Assembly: GCA_027618995.1 (NCBI GenBank)
Contig: JAQCGO010000001.1
Location: 62,001-126,000 of the forward strand
DNA from: Pseudomonadota bacterium
GTDB taxonomy: Bacteria; Pseudomonadota; Gammaproteobacteria; Steroidobacterales; Woeseiaceae
Length of the DNA stretch: 64,000 nt
Reading direction: 5' to 3'
A program made the translations under genes and the position numbers. The notes below the pieces were generated by a model, which saw only the letters and a list, made by a program, of their open reading frames with translations, had not been told where the DNA came from and did not search any database. Shown here in pieces: positions 1 through 8,724 of this stretch. Each line of letters begins with the position of its first letter. Within the stretch, counting starts at the first letter, position 1.

Positions 1-941
1 AGCCGGTCCGAGTCCACAGGCACCAGCTTGCCGTCGTAGGACTTGATCCTGCGAGTCTCGCCATCGAGCGTTAGTTGCAGATAACCCAGATACGTTGCCT
101 GGCCAAAGGTTTGCATGATTAGCGTTCCCGTTTCCGGATGTACGACGGGTTTGCGCGTGCCCGCATCCGCGTGACCGCCAAATAGCACGTCGATGCCCGG
201 AACGGCCCCGGCAAGGGCAATGTCGGCATCGATGTCACGGCTGAGGCGTGGATCGGCCTCAGCATCGGTCTGCATGGGTGCCGTGTGCCCCTGGTGGGTC
301 AGCGCAATGATGAGGTCGACGTCATTGCGTAATGCGCTGACCGACTTTCGTATCGCCTCGGCAGGATCGGTTACGGTGAGCTCATCGATATGCCATGGCG
401 CAATCGCCGAGGCGGCCGCATCCTGGCCCAGCGTGCCGATGACGCCGATACGAATGCCGTTGCGCTCGATCACTGCATGCCGTTGTGCAAACGGATGATT
501 GCTACCCTTATAAAGGAGATTCGCTCCCAGAACCGGGAACGGCACGAGATTCTTCTGCCATTCGAGTATGGCCTCACCATAGTCGAATTCGTGATTGCCG
601 ATCGCCATCGCGTCGTAGCCCATCGTGATCATGAATTCGAACATCAACGCGCCATCGGTCAGCCGGGACAACGCGCCCGTGAAAATGTCCCCGGAATCAA
701 ACAGAAACACGTTCGGCTCATCGCGGCGAATGTCTTTGATCAGGGTGCTGAGCTCGGCGATGCCACCGATGTGTTGCAAATCATCGCGCCACCAGACCGG
801 CACCGGTTCGTAGGCGCTCTCCATGTCGTTCGTGAATAGCAGTGTAACGATGACATCTTCACTGTCGGGCTGCGGTTGCGCCCCGACCGGCAGCAGGCAG
901 CACAGCAGTACAACAATTTTCTGGTGTCGAAAAATTTGCAT
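1..941 (-). CDS. 5'-nucleotidase / metallophosphatase family protein (partial, C-terminus beyond window start)
   Basis: Secreted calcineurin-like phosphoesterase of the UshA/5'-nucleotidase family, expected to dephosphorylate nucleotides outside the cytoplasm. The first 313 residues are visible. The ATG at 941 follows GGAG at about 7 nt and opens a signal peptide (MQIFRHQKIVVLLCCLLPVG). Metallophosphatase motifs follow in order: TNDMES, DSGDIFTG, AIGNHEFDYG, THQGHT and FGGHADAG. The first motif is normally D-x-H; here the metal-binding His position is Glu, while the later Asn-His and Gly-His motifs are kept. The C-terminal nucleotide-binding domain is cut by the window edge. It is transcribed away from the neighbouring hydrolase gene. 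The family is certain; the substrate is not. Confidence 0.85.
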   Translation of the reverse strand, partial: MQIFRHQKIVVLLCCLLPVGAQPQPDSEDVIVTLLFTNDMESAYEPVPVWWRDDLQHIGGIAELSTLIKDIRRDEPNVFLFDSGDIFTGALSRLTDGALMFEFMITMGYDAMAIGNHEFDYGEAILEWQKNLVPFPVLGANLLYKGSNHPFAQRHAVIERNGIRIGVIGTLGQDAAASAIAPWHIDELTVTDPAEAIRKSVSALRNDVDLIIALTHQGHTAPMQTDAEADPRLSRDIDADIALAGAVPGIDVLFGGHADAGTRKPVVHPETGTLIMQTFGQATYLGYLQLTLDGETRRIKSYDGKLVPVDSDR

Positions 942-997
942 GTTTGATCTCCGGATCGCTCAGGCATAATAAACCGTGCTTACCGGAGTCGACCACT

Positions 998-1912
998 ATG
1001 GCGCGAATATCAGCCGCGATTGTCATTTTTCTTAGCCTCGGCGTGTTGTCGGCCTGCACGCCCGAACAGACGGCCAAGCCCGAGACAACAGCGATTCGGT
1101 CGATGGACATTACTATCGAGTCGCGCGGTGTGGCAGTGCCCGTAACAGTCGTAATGCCGGCGCTGGCCGAGGGACAACGCGCACCCCTGGTCGTCATGGC
1201 ACATGGCCACGGTGGCTCACGACAGGAAGGTGGTGGTTACAAGCTTGCCGCCGAGGCCATGGCGCAGCGCGGCATCGCATCGATTCGCATGGATTTTCCG
1301 GGCTGCGGCGACAGTTCCGAGTCGTTCACGAATAACAACCTCAGCAACATGCTGCAGGATCTGCATGCGGCGCGTCAGTACGCGGTGGCACAGCCGGAAA
1401 TCGACGGCGAGCGCGTCGGCCTGCTGGGTTACAGCATGGGTGGTCGCCTCGTGGTCCTGCTGGCAGAGGTTTACCCGAGCTACAAGGTGATGGTGGCCTG
1501 GACGCCCGCGCTGAACAATGGTGCTGAACGTGAAATCATCGAGTTGGGCGGTACCGAAAAGTACCAGGCGCTCAGGGATCTGGCACGAGACACCGGGGTG
1601 GCCGAATACACGACGCGCTGGGGAACGACACTGCAACTCGGCTATCGTTGGTTTACCGACCTCGAGCAAACCATGCCACTCGCGTCACTGGCGCACTTCA
1701 AGGGCCCATTACTGGTGCTCTATGGCGACCAGGACGATGTGGTACCGCCCGCCGTATCAGAAGCAGCCATTGCTGCGGCAAGCAACAGCAGCGAAGTGGT
1801 ACGGCACGTGGTTGCGAGCGCAAACCATGGGTTGGGCTTCTACACCAACCAGCCCGAGATTGCTGCCGAGGTAACCGCGACCACGGCCGATTTCTTCGCC
1901 GCGCGGCTGTAA
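998..1912 (+). CDS. alpha/beta hydrolase lipoprotein (dienelactone-hydrolase-like)
   Basis: Predicted cell-envelope serine hydrolase of 304 residues. The start at 998 is preferred over an in-frame ATG at 944 because GGAG lies about 10 nt upstream and translation then opens with a lipoprotein signal ending in a lipobox (LSAC, Cys20). Visible hydrolase features are the oxyanion-type HGHGG at 69-73, a nucleophile elbow GYSMG with Ser146, an acid in GDQDD (around Asp246) and His277 in ANHGL. This gives a full Ser-Asp-His triad in the right order. It is divergent from the metallophosphatase on its left and convergent with the LysR gene on its right, so it appears to be a single-gene unit. The ester or lactone substrate cannot be read from the sequence. 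Confidence 0.85.
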   Translation: MARISAAIVIFLSLGVLSACTPEQTAKPETTAIRSMDITIESRGVAVPVTVVMPALAEGQRAPLVVMAHGHGGSRQEGGGYKLAAEAMAQRGIASIRMDFPGCGDSSESFTNNNLSNMLQDLHAARQYAVAQPEIDGERVGLLGYSMGGRLVVLLAEVYPSYKVMVAWTPALNNGAEREIIELGGTEKYQALRDLARDTGVAEYTTRWGTTLQLGYRWFTDLEQTMPLASLAHFKGPLLVLYGDQDDVVPPAVSEAAIAAASNSSEVVRHVVASANHGLGFYTNQPEIAAEVTATTADFFAARL

Positions 1913-1921
1913 ACGAATCCC

Positions 1922-2830
1922 TCAGCTACCGAGGATGTCGCAGCAAACCTGTCGCAACCACTGGTTGGTCGAGTCCTTGTCATAGCGCTTGTGCCAATAC
2001 AGGTAGTAATGCACCGGGCGTGCCGTGAGCGGTAATTCCGAGATCGCGAGCGCGTGATGCTGAACCAGTTCCTCGCAGGCCCGGCGTTGCAACGTCAGCA
2101 ACAGATCGGACCCCAACAGCGCGTCGGGCACCTGCATGAAGTAGGGTACGACGAGGCTGACGAAACGACGCCTGCCATCGGCGTGCAGTACCTCGTCGAC
2201 GGGACCGAAAGTATTGCCGAGCGGCGAGACCATCATATGCGGTGCGGCAAGATACTCCTTAAGCGAGAGCTTGCGGCGTGCGAGCGGATGGCCGCGCCGA
2301 TGAAGGACCACGAAGTCATCACTAAACAGGCGTTTTTGCTTCAGGTGCTCGGGCACATGCCAGTTCGGCGTAATCACAACGTCGACGCTGCCTGATTCGA
2401 GTTGTTTCGCGGCGTAGTCGCGGTCCAGAACCTTGAAGATGATTCTCGATCGCGGCGACTCCGCGGTAATACGCGTGACCAGCTCCGGCAGCAGGAAGTG
2501 CTGAATTTCGTCCGTGGTCGAGATCACGAAGTCGCGCTCAATTTCGCGCGGGTCGAAGGCGATTTCACCGCTCAGGGTCTCGAAAGCGCTGATCAGGCTG
2601 GCGACCTGCGGTGCGACCGAGAGCGCCTTGTTGGTCGCCGCCATGCCGCGGCCACTGCGTACGAACAGATCATCGCCGAAGAAATCGCGCAGGATCTTCA
2701 GCTGCTTACTGACGCCCGATTGCCGGAGGCCAAGCGCCTCGGCCGCGGCCGTGATGCTGCCATTCGACAGGATGGCCTGGAACACGAGCAGTTCCTGCAG
2801 GCGGATGTCCGTTGTATTCCTATTGGTCAT
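1922..2830 (-). CDS. LysR-family transcriptional regulator
   Basis: LysR-type regulator of 302 residues, the usual family length. An N-terminal winged helix-turn-helix covers about residues 10-69 (signature AAEALGLRQSGVSKQLKIL). The effector-binding domain occupies about 95-300. The gene is divergent from the FAD oxidoreductase gene across a 71-nt gap, the classic arrangement for a LysR protein that activates the operon beside it and represses itself. The inducer is presumably a compound handled by the operon at 2902-8724; that is inference from position only. Confidence 0.9.
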   Translation of the reverse strand: MTNRNTTDIRLQELLVFQAILSNGSITAAAEALGLRQSGVSKQLKILRDFFGDDLFVRSGRGMAATNKALSVAPQVASLISAFETLSGEIAFDPREIERDFVISTTDEIQHFLLPELVTRITAESPRSRIIFKVLDRDYAAKQLESGSVDVVITPNWHVPEHLKQKRLFSDDFVVLHRRGHPLARRKLSLKEYLAAPHMMVSPLGNTFGPVDEVLHADGRRRFVSLVVPYFMQVPDALLGSDLLLTLQRRACEELVQHHALAISELPLTARPVHYYLYWHKRYDKDSTNQWLRQVCCDILGS

Positions 2831-2901
2831 ATTCAGTATGCAGTTTCTGCCATTGTAGAATAGTACGCAAGTGTCTAGATTGGTCGTCTGGAGGGCAGCT
2901 T
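2831..2901. promoter_or_regulatory. divergent control region, candidate LysR site
   Basis: The 71 nt between the LysR gene and the FAD oxidoreductase gene must hold both promoters. An imperfect inverted repeat at 2838-2853 (ATGCAGTTTCTGCCAT, core GCAG-TTT-CTGC) fits the general LysR operator form. A strong ribosome-binding site, GGAGGG, lies at about 2890-2895 and decides the start at 2902. The operator call is weak because short imperfect repeats are common. Confidence 0.3.
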
Positions 2902-4239
2902 ATGCAAAGCAATCAGGACAATATTCCCGTCGTAGCGACATCCGATGTAGTGGTCGTTGGCGGTGGTGCCGCCGGCGTCTCTGCCGCGGTTTCGGCGGCC
3001 CGCAATGGCTGCTCCGTCACACTGCTGGAGCGCTATCACCACCTCGGTGGCATGGCATCCGGCGGCATGGTGCTGGTGCTCGATGACATGGTCAACGGCA
3101 AGGAGATCACGGTCACCGGCATCGTCGACGAGTTCGTGCAGCGCCTGCAGAAAGAAGGCATGGCCATAGTGCCACCGGTCGAGGATCGCTATGCGAGCGA
3201 CGAGATGTATCGCAAGTGGGCACGTTGGGGTGTACACGACTTTCACCAGGCGCAAAAGCCGCAGCCGATCGTCTATGCGGCCGCTTTTGATCCTGATGCC
3301 TGGAAGCGAACCTCGCTGGACCTGATTCGCGAGAACAACATCAACCTGCGCCTGCACAGCTGGTTCAGCGAAGCGATCGTTGAAGACGGCGCGATCAAGG
3401 GCGTCATCTGCCAGACCAAGATGGGACGGCAGGCGATCCGTGGCAGCATCGTGATCGACACGACCGGCGACCTCGATGTCGCGATCAGCGCGGGCGCGGA
3501 CTTCACCCAGGGCCAGTACATCGTGACCACCGTGTTCCGGCTCGCGAATGTCGACACCGAGGAAGCGGAACGTTTCGAATACGAAGAGCCGGAAGAATTT
3601 GCGAAGATCAATCGCCAGGCACGCCGCATCATCGGCGGTGCCTGGGAAATGTGGTGGCTGAAAACGCCGATTCCCGGCATCGTCTGGTGCAACTGCCCGC
3701 ATATGCCCGGCTACGACGGCATCTCGGTCGAGGACCTCACCAAGGCCGAATACGAAGGCCGTGAGCGCATGATGAACCTGTATCACTACGTGCGTGAACA
3801 CATGCCGGGATTCGAAAATGCGAGCATGCTCGGCGCGGCGGAGCAGGTTGGGGTGCGTACGACGCGTATGCTCAGGGGCGAATATGTCGTGACCAAGGAC
3901 GACGTCGTTAATCGCCGCCACTTTGCCGATACCGTGTGTCGTGGTCGCGACTACTACACGCCGTATCGGGCTTTGCTGCCGACCGGTGTGGAGCAGCTGA
4001 TCGTTGCCGGCCGGCACTATTCGGCGGAACCCGAGGCGCAGAAGCGTTCACGCGAGATTCCTCCTTGCATGGTGCAGGGACAAGTTGCAGGAATTGCAGC
4101 TGGCGTCGCTTTGCAGAAGAACATCACGATCCGCAGCGTTGATCCGAAAAAGATTCAAAAAATCATGCGGGCCCAGGGTGCCGATCCGGGCGACATACCC
4201 TCTGACAACGCCACTGGCGTTTCGGAGTGTGCAGCTTGA
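2902..4239 (+). CDS. FAD-dependent oxidoreductase (FAD_oxidored family)
   Basis: Flavoprotein of 445 residues. A Rossmann FAD motif VVVGGGAAG lies at about 17-25, followed by an ERYHHLGGMASGG segment near 44-55 typical of PF12831 proteins, and an LIVAGRHYSAEPEA stretch near the C-terminus that closes the FAD site. ATG 2902 is chosen over an upstream in-frame ATG because of the GGAGGG just before it. It is the first gene of the LysR-linked run, and its stop overlaps the TTG start of the CoA-transferase gene. PF12831 members are electron-transferring flavoproteins of varied or unknown substrate. The ferredoxin three genes downstream is a plausible electron partner. No signal peptide is seen, so it is probably cytoplasmic. 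Confidence 0.85.
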   Translation: MQSNQDNIPVVATSDVVVVGGGAAGVSAAVSAARNGCSVTLLERYHHLGGMASGGMVLVLDDMVNGKEITVTGIVDEFVQRLQKEGMAIVPPVEDRYASDEMYRKWARWGVHDFHQAQKPQPIVYAAAFDPDAWKRTSLDLIRENNINLRLHSWFSEAIVEDGAIKGVICQTKMGRQAIRGSIVIDTTGDLDVAISAGADFTQGQYIVTTVFRLANVDTEEAERFEYEEPEEFAKINRQARRIIGGAWEMWWLKTPIPGIVWCNCPHMPGYDGISVEDLTKAEYEGRERMMNLYHYVREHMPGFENASMLGAAEQVGVRTTRMLRGEYVVTKDDVVNRRHFADTVCRGRDYYTPYRALLPTGVEQLIVAGRHYSAEPEAQKRSREIPPCMVQGQVAGIAAGVALQKNITIRSVDPKKIQKIMRAQGADPGDIPSDNATGVSECAA

Positions 4240-5405
4240 GTAAGGCCAACGCGTTACCGCTGGACGGTGTTCGTATCATCGATTTCACACAGGTGATGAT
4301 GGGACCTTCGGCGACCCAGATGCTCGCGGATTTCGGTGCTGACGTGATCAAGATCGAAAACCCGCGAGGCGGCGACCTGTCGCGCACGGCATTTGGTGCG
4401 ACCGATGAGGCCGGCCTGAACAACCCGGTGTTTTGCAGCCTCAATCGCAATAAGCGATCGCTCGCGCTCGATCTCAGGCAGGAGGAAAACAAGGAGATCG
4501 TGTACCGGTTGATCCGGGATGCCGATGTTGTCGTCAGTAATTTTCGTGCCGGGGTCATGGACCGCATCGGTTTCGGTTACGAAAAACTGCGACAGATCAA
4601 TCCGAAGCTTATTTTCGCCAGTGGCAGCGGCTACGGACCGACAGGCCCATACGCGCACAAAGGCGGCCAGGACGTTTTGGCGCAGGCCATGAGCGGCGTC
4701 ATGATGCGTCGCGCCGACGCTTCCGTGCCGATGTCGATCTACCCGACGGCGCTCTGTGATTACACGGCCGGCATGCACCTCGTGCAGGCTATCCTGGTGG
4801 CGCTCATCAACGTCGCGAAGACGGGCGAAGGACAGTGCGTTGAGGTGTCCCTGTACGACTCCATGATCGCCATGCAGATGCAGGAGGCCACTTGCCACCT
4901 GCACAGTGGCAAGGAAATCAACTGGGCGGAAATGCCGCTGACCGGTGTATTCCCGACCGCGGACGGCGCCCTCGTGCTGGTCGGTGCATTCAAGGCGAAC
5001 CCGCTACAGGACATCTGTAACGTATTGCAGATTGAAGATCTGTCCGTCGAGTATCCGGACCTCGCCGCGCAACGGTCGGCGAAAGCCTATTTGCAGCAGC
5101 GGTTCCGTAAGGAATTTGCAGAACAATCCACGGCGACCTGGATTGAGCGCCTCGATTCGGCGGACCTGCTCTGCGCGCCCGTGAAGGAACTCTCGGCGGT
5201 GCTGGAAGACGAGCAGACGAAAGCGAATGAAATGATTGTCGAGTTCGAGCACCCGATCAACGGCACGATGCAGGCGATCGCCTGCCCGATACATTTCTCC
5301 GCGATTGATTGCGGCGTGCGTATGGCGCCGCCACGACTCGGTGAGCACAACGAAGAGATCCTCGGCGAGCTCGGCCTGTCGAGGGCGAGCAGGGCCAGCG
5401 CCTGA
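4236..5405 (+). CDS. class III (CaiB/BaiF-type) CoA-transferase
   Basis: Predicted to move CoA from an acyl-CoA donor to a carboxylic acid. The protein has about 389 residues, usual for the family. The N-terminal signature (GVRIIDFTQVMMGP, ADFGADVIKIENPRGGD) is typical. Asp175 in LCDYTAGM is the family's catalytic Asp, which forms the acyl-anhydride and aspartyl-CoA intermediates. I place the start at the TTG at 4236: GGAG lies 8 nt upstream, and the TTG overlaps the preceding stop (TTGA), suggesting coupled translation. A GTG at 4227 is the alternative. The gene sits between an FAD oxidoreductase and an enoyl-CoA hydratase, so it likely activates the operon's unknown acid substrate. Confidence 0.88.
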   Translation: MSKANALPLDGVRIIDFTQVMMGPSATQMLADFGADVIKIENPRGGDLSRTAFGATDEAGLNNPVFCSLNRNKRSLALDLRQEENKEIVYRLIRDADVVVSNFRAGVMDRIGFGYEKLRQINPKLIFASGSGYGPTGPYAHKGGQDVLAQAMSGVMMRRADASVPMSIYPTALCDYTAGMHLVQAILVALINVAKTGEGQCVEVSLYDSMIAMQMQEATCHLHSGKEINWAEMPLTGVFPTADGALVLVGAFKANPLQDICNVLQIEDLSVEYPDLAAQRSAKAYLQQRFRKEFAEQSTATWIERLDSADLLCAPVKELSAVLEDEQTKANEMIVEFEHPINGTMQAIACPIHFSAIDCGVRMAPPRLGEHNEEILGELGLSRASRASA

Positions 5406-6184
5406 TGCCGGTTCTCTATTCGCTGAAGGACCATGTCGCGCGCGTCACCATCGATCGCGCGGACCGGATGAATGCCGTCGATGAGGCAACAGCCGACGAA
5501 CTTGAGGCGATCTGGCAGCGTATCGAAGCCGATAGTGACGTTCGTGTGGTGGTGTTGACCGGCAGTGGCGAAAAGGCGTTCTGCGCCGGTGCCGATATGA
5601 AAGCCGGCGGCAACACGCTGAGCGGCCTCGAATATTGGGCGCATGCTCGCCCCGGTGGTTTCGGCGGCCTGGCGCTGCGCAAGTCCCTGCACGTGCCCGT
5701 GATCGCAAGGGTCAATGGCCTCGCGGTCGGCGGCGGTTTCGAACTCGCCCTGGGCTGCGACATTGTCATCGCGGCCGAACACGCGTCATTTGCTCTGCCC
5801 GAAGCGCGCGTGGGTCGCATGCCGCTCGATGGCGGCATGATCCTGCTACCGAGAATGATTCCGCAGAAAGTGGCGATGGGCATGCTGCTCACCGGCAAGC
5901 GGATTTCAGCAGCCGAGGCGAAGAGCTATGGCCTCGTGAACGAAGTCGTGGCCGCGGCCGAGATGGACGCAGCCGTTGATCGCTGGGTGGCCGAGATTCT
6001 CGAATGCGCGCCGCTGTCTGTAAAGGCCATCAAGGAATGCGTCAAGGAAACCAATGATCTGTCTATCGACGAAGCGCTGGCGAAACGCCTGCCGTCGCTG
6101 ATCGCTGCATTGGCTTCGGCAGATGCGGATGAAGGTCCGCGGGCCTTTCGCGAGAAGCGCAAGCCGGACTGGAAGGGTCGCTGA
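5405..6184 (+). CDS. enoyl-CoA hydratase/isomerase family protein
   Basis: Crotonase-fold enzyme of 259 residues. The oxyanion-hole segments are CAGADMKAG near 60-68 and GLAVGGGFELALG near 105-117. Both catalytic glutamates of true hydratases are present with the canonical 20-residue spacing: Glu113 in FELAL and Glu133 in LPEARVG. This favours water addition to an enoyl-CoA over a bare isomerase role. Start and previous stop overlap by one base (TGATG). In context it would act on the CoA ester made by the transferase upstream. The chain length and branching of the substrate are unknown. Confidence 0.9.
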   Translation: MPVLYSLKDHVARVTIDRADRMNAVDEATADELEAIWQRIEADSDVRVVVLTGSGEKAFCAGADMKAGGNTLSGLEYWAHARPGGFGGLALRKSLHVPVIARVNGLAVGGGFELALGCDIVIAAEHASFALPEARVGRMPLDGGMILLPRMIPQKVAMGMLLTGKRISAAEAKSYGLVNEVVAAAEMDAAVDRWVAEILECAPLSVKAIKECVKETNDLSIDEALAKRLPSLIAALASADADEGPRAFREKRKPDWKGR

Positions 6185-6424
6185 ATGACCTTCGTCATCA
6201 TGTCACCGTGCATCGGTGTCAAGGATGGCCGCTGTGTCGACGTCTGTCCGGTCGACTGCATTCACGAAGGCGAGACAATGTTCTACATTGACCCGGTGGA
6301 GTGCATTGCCTGCGCACTCTGTGAGACGATCTGCCCGGTCGACGCCATTCGGCATGTCGATGATGTGCCGAAAGAAGAACAACAGTTTATCCAGATCAAC
6401 AAGGACTTCTTCTTGAAATCTTAG
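6185..6424 (+). CDS. 7Fe ferredoxin (3Fe-4S + 4Fe-4S)
   Basis: Small electron carrier of 79 residues. Cysteines fall at 9, 17, 21, 25, 40, 43, 46 and 50. This is the spacing of Azotobacter-type 7Fe ferredoxin I shifted by one residue. Cys9, 17 and 50 would bind the 3Fe-4S cluster and Cys21, 40, 43 and 46 the 4Fe-4S cluster. The non-ligand Cys of the classical protein (next to Cys9) is Val here, as in other FdxA-like proteins. The ATG directly follows the hydratase stop. Its place inside a catabolic run, away from any housekeeping fdxA context, suggests it serves the FAD oxidoreductase of the same operon. Confidence 0.9.
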   Translation: MTFVIMSPCIGVKDGRCVDVCPVDCIHEGETMFYIDPVECIACALCETICPVDAIRHVDDVPKEEQQFIQINKDFFLKS

Positions 6425-6457
6425 CGACGCGGGCTCGGCGTCGAAAGGAACAGCAGC

Positions 6458-7345
6458 TTGGACAAGAAAGTCAGCGGTGTGCTTGCCGCGGTGCCGACGC
6501 CGTTCGACGCCGATTTCAATCCCGACCTCGATTTGTTCATGGAGCACTGTGAATGGGTTCTGGCCGCAGGCTGCAATGGCCTCAATGTGCTCGGCACGAC
6601 CGGCGAGGCCAATTCGCAGTCCGGTCGCGCACGTGCGGATATCATGCGGGCGGCAGCGACCTCATCACTGCGAGAGCACGCGCTGATGGTCGGGACGGGA
6701 ACGCCGGCGCTGGCGGATACAATCGAGCTGACGACGCTGGCGGCCGAACTGGGTTTCGATGCTGCATTGTTGCTGCCGCCGTACTACTACAAGCCTGTGT
6801 CGGATGATGGACTGTTCGACTATTTCGCAAGCGTCATCAACGCAGTGGCCAAAACCGATATCGGCATTTACCTGTACAACTTTCCGCAAATGACCGGCCT
6901 GACCTTCTCGGCCGAACTGGTAGCGAGACTTATTGAAGCCTACCCGAACCACCTGCGCGGCATGAAAGACTCATCGGGGAATCTCGACTACACGCAACAG
7001 ATGGCGGCCGACTTTCGCGACGTATTCGATGTGTTTCCTGGCAGCGAAGCGCCATTGCCCGATGCGACAAAGTACGGCTATGCCGGCTGCATCTCGGCGT
7101 CCGTCAATGCGACCGCAGCGCTGGCCGCACGCGTCTGGCAACAGAGAAACGCACCGGCCGCAGAGGACGTGGTCGAGTTACGCGAGCTGCGCGCGATCAT
7201 CCAGTCCGTACCCATGGTCGCAGCCGTCAAGACGCTGGTGGCGCATCGCACCGGCAATGAGGCCTGGCGTCGGCTGCTGCCGCCACTCGTGCAACTGGAC
7301 AAGGGACAACGAAGCAAAATCGAATCGGCAGCGGCGCTGCTATGA
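6458..7345 (+). CDS. dihydrodipicolinate synthase / N-acetylneuraminate lyase family aldolase
   Basis: Class I (Schiff-base) aldolase or lyase of 295 residues. The family motif NVLGTTGEANS lies at 43-53, the active-site Tyr140 in IYLYNFP, and the Schiff-base Lys170 in LRGMKDSSGN. The start is a TTG with an AAGGA-type site upstream. Family members make or break C-C bonds next to a 2-oxo acid (pyruvate and relatives) or dehydrate sugar acids. Lysine synthesis is unlikely here because the neighbours are catabolic (CoA-transferase, hydratase, permease). It may cleave the operon substrate or a product to pyruvate. The exact reaction is unknown. Confidence 0.88.
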   Translation: MDKKVSGVLAAVPTPFDADFNPDLDLFMEHCEWVLAAGCNGLNVLGTTGEANSQSGRARADIMRAAATSSLREHALMVGTGTPALADTIELTTLAAELGFDAALLLPPYYYKPVSDDGLFDYFASVINAVAKTDIGIYLYNFPQMTGLTFSAELVARLIEAYPNHLRGMKDSSGNLDYTQQMAADFRDVFDVFPGSEAPLPDATKYGYAGCISASVNATAALAARVWQQRNAPAAEDVVELRELRAIIQSVPMVAAVKTLVAHRTGNEAWRRLLPPLVQLDKGQRSKIESAAALL

Positions 7346-8724
7346 CGGTGCACGAACAGCAGGCAGGGCGTACTTACCAGAAACCCGCGTACGCGTGGTT
7401 CGTTGTCGTACTGATGATGTTCTTTTATGTCCTGTCGTTCATGGACCGGCAAATCATTGCTGTATTGATCGAGCCGATCAAGGCGGATCTCCTGCTCAGC
7501 GATGTGCAAATCAGCCTGATCGGCGGCGTCTCGTTCGGCCTGTTCTATTCCATAGTTGGCATTTTCATCGGCAGGCTTGCGGATTCGATGAATCGTCCCT
7601 GGCTGATCGCGATGGGTGTGTTCATCTGGAGTTTGACCACCGCCTTGTGCGGCCTGGCGAGCAAGTTCTGGCATCTGCTGGTTCTGCGCATGGGCGTCGG
7701 TTTGGGCGAGGCAGCGTTACTGCCATCCACGCTATCGTTGCTAACCGATTATTTTCCACCCAGAAAACTGGCCACACCGACCAGTGTTTTCCTGTTTGGT
7801 GCGCCGATCGGGATCGGGCTGTCATTCGCCGCGGGCGGCTTTTTGTTCGGCGTTGCCGAGGACATTGCAGCCGCTGATGGCTGGAGCGACGTGTTTTTCA
7901 TTGGCGGTTCCGCCGCGTGGAAGCTCGTACTGATTTTTCTCGGCACGCTTGGAATGGTGATGACGCTGGGCATGCTGGCCGTCCGCGAGCCGAGGACGAG
8001 CGGAACCGCGCTGGCGGAAAAGCAGGCAGAGCACAGCCTCAAGGCCGCGGAAGCTGCGCCGCTGTCCGAGGTCAAGGCGTACGCCAGAAAGAACTGGTTA
8101 CCCATCCTGTCGCTCTACGTCGGCATGGCCCTGATCTCGCTGGCGGCCTACGCACAGGGGTTCTGGGACCTGACCTTTCTCTCGAGGACCTACGGCCTGT
8201 CCACGCAGGCGGCGGGCTTCACCTACGGCATGGTGCAGTTGTTTGGTGGCCTCTGTGGCATGTTGCTGGGCGGAATGGCTGCCGACTTTCTCAGCAGCAG
8301 GGGCGTGCAGGGCTCAAGTTACAAACTGGTGACCGTCGGTGCTGCATTTGCGGTGCCATTCAGTGTCATCTATCCGCTGATGGGGTCGGCCTCTGCCTCG
8401 ATGTGGCTGATGGTCCTGGCCATCTTCGGCAGCAACATGGGGTTCGCCGGCGCGGCCGCCGCCATGCAAAGAATGTATCCAACCGCAATGCTCGGGTTTG
8501 CGGCGGGCATCTACTTTTTTATGTCGAATGCGGTCGGGCTCCTGGTCGGCCCGACAGCGGTGGCGGTGATTACGGACTATGGTTTTGGCGACTCGGGCAA
8601 GGTCGGCTACTCCATCTCCATTGTCGGTGGAACCGCACGTTTTCTGGCGTTCATTATTTTTCTCGCCGGCCTGAAAGCGTACGTCAACCTGCTGCGCGAG
8701 CGTGAGGCCGGCGCGAGCAACTAG
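7342..8724 (+). CDS. MFS transporter (spinster-like)
   Basis: Twelve-helix major facilitator carrier of 460 residues. Helix 1 carries the motif YVLSFMDRQIIAVL, and the loop after helix 2 has GRLADSMNRPWL, a version of the MFS signature. A central cytoplasmic loop near 215-250 separates the two halves. The ATG overlaps the aldolase stop (ATGA), so it is the last gene of the LysR-linked run and is the likely uptake system for the operon's substrate. Its stop codon shares a CTAG with the stop of the convergent nucleotidase gene. Confidence 0.9.
   Translation: MTVHEQQAGRTYQKPAYAWFVVVLMMFFYVLSFMDRQIIAVLIEPIKADLLLSDVQISLIGGVSFGLFYSIVGIFIGRLADSMNRPWLIAMGVFIWSLTTALCGLASKFWHLLVLRMGVGLGEAALLPSTLSLLTDYFPPRKLATPTSVFLFGAPIGIGLSFAAGGFLFGVAEDIAAADGWSDVFFIGGSAAWKLVLIFLGTLGMVMTLGMLAVREPRTSGTALAEKQAEHSLKAAEAAPLSEVKAYARKNWLPILSLYVGMALISLAAYAQGFWDLTFLSRTYGLSTQAAGFTYGMVQLFGGLCGMLLGGMAADFLSSRGVQGSSYKLVTVGAAFAVPFSVIYPLMGSASASMWLMVLAIFGSNMGFAGAAAAMQRMYPTAMLGFAAGIYFFMSNAVGLLVGPTAVAVITDYGFGDSGKVGYSISIVGGTARFLAFIIFLAGLKAYVNLLREREAGASN

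Noticed and set aside
2875-4017. Long open frame on the strand opposite the FAD oxidoreductase gene (380 codons)
   Set aside because: It has no recognisable motifs and mirrors a well-supported gene; high GC produces such shadows.
6458-7345. dapA (lysine biosynthesis)
   Set aside because: Catabolic neighbours, operon with a CoA-transferase and permease, and a divergent sequence point to another lyase of the same fold.
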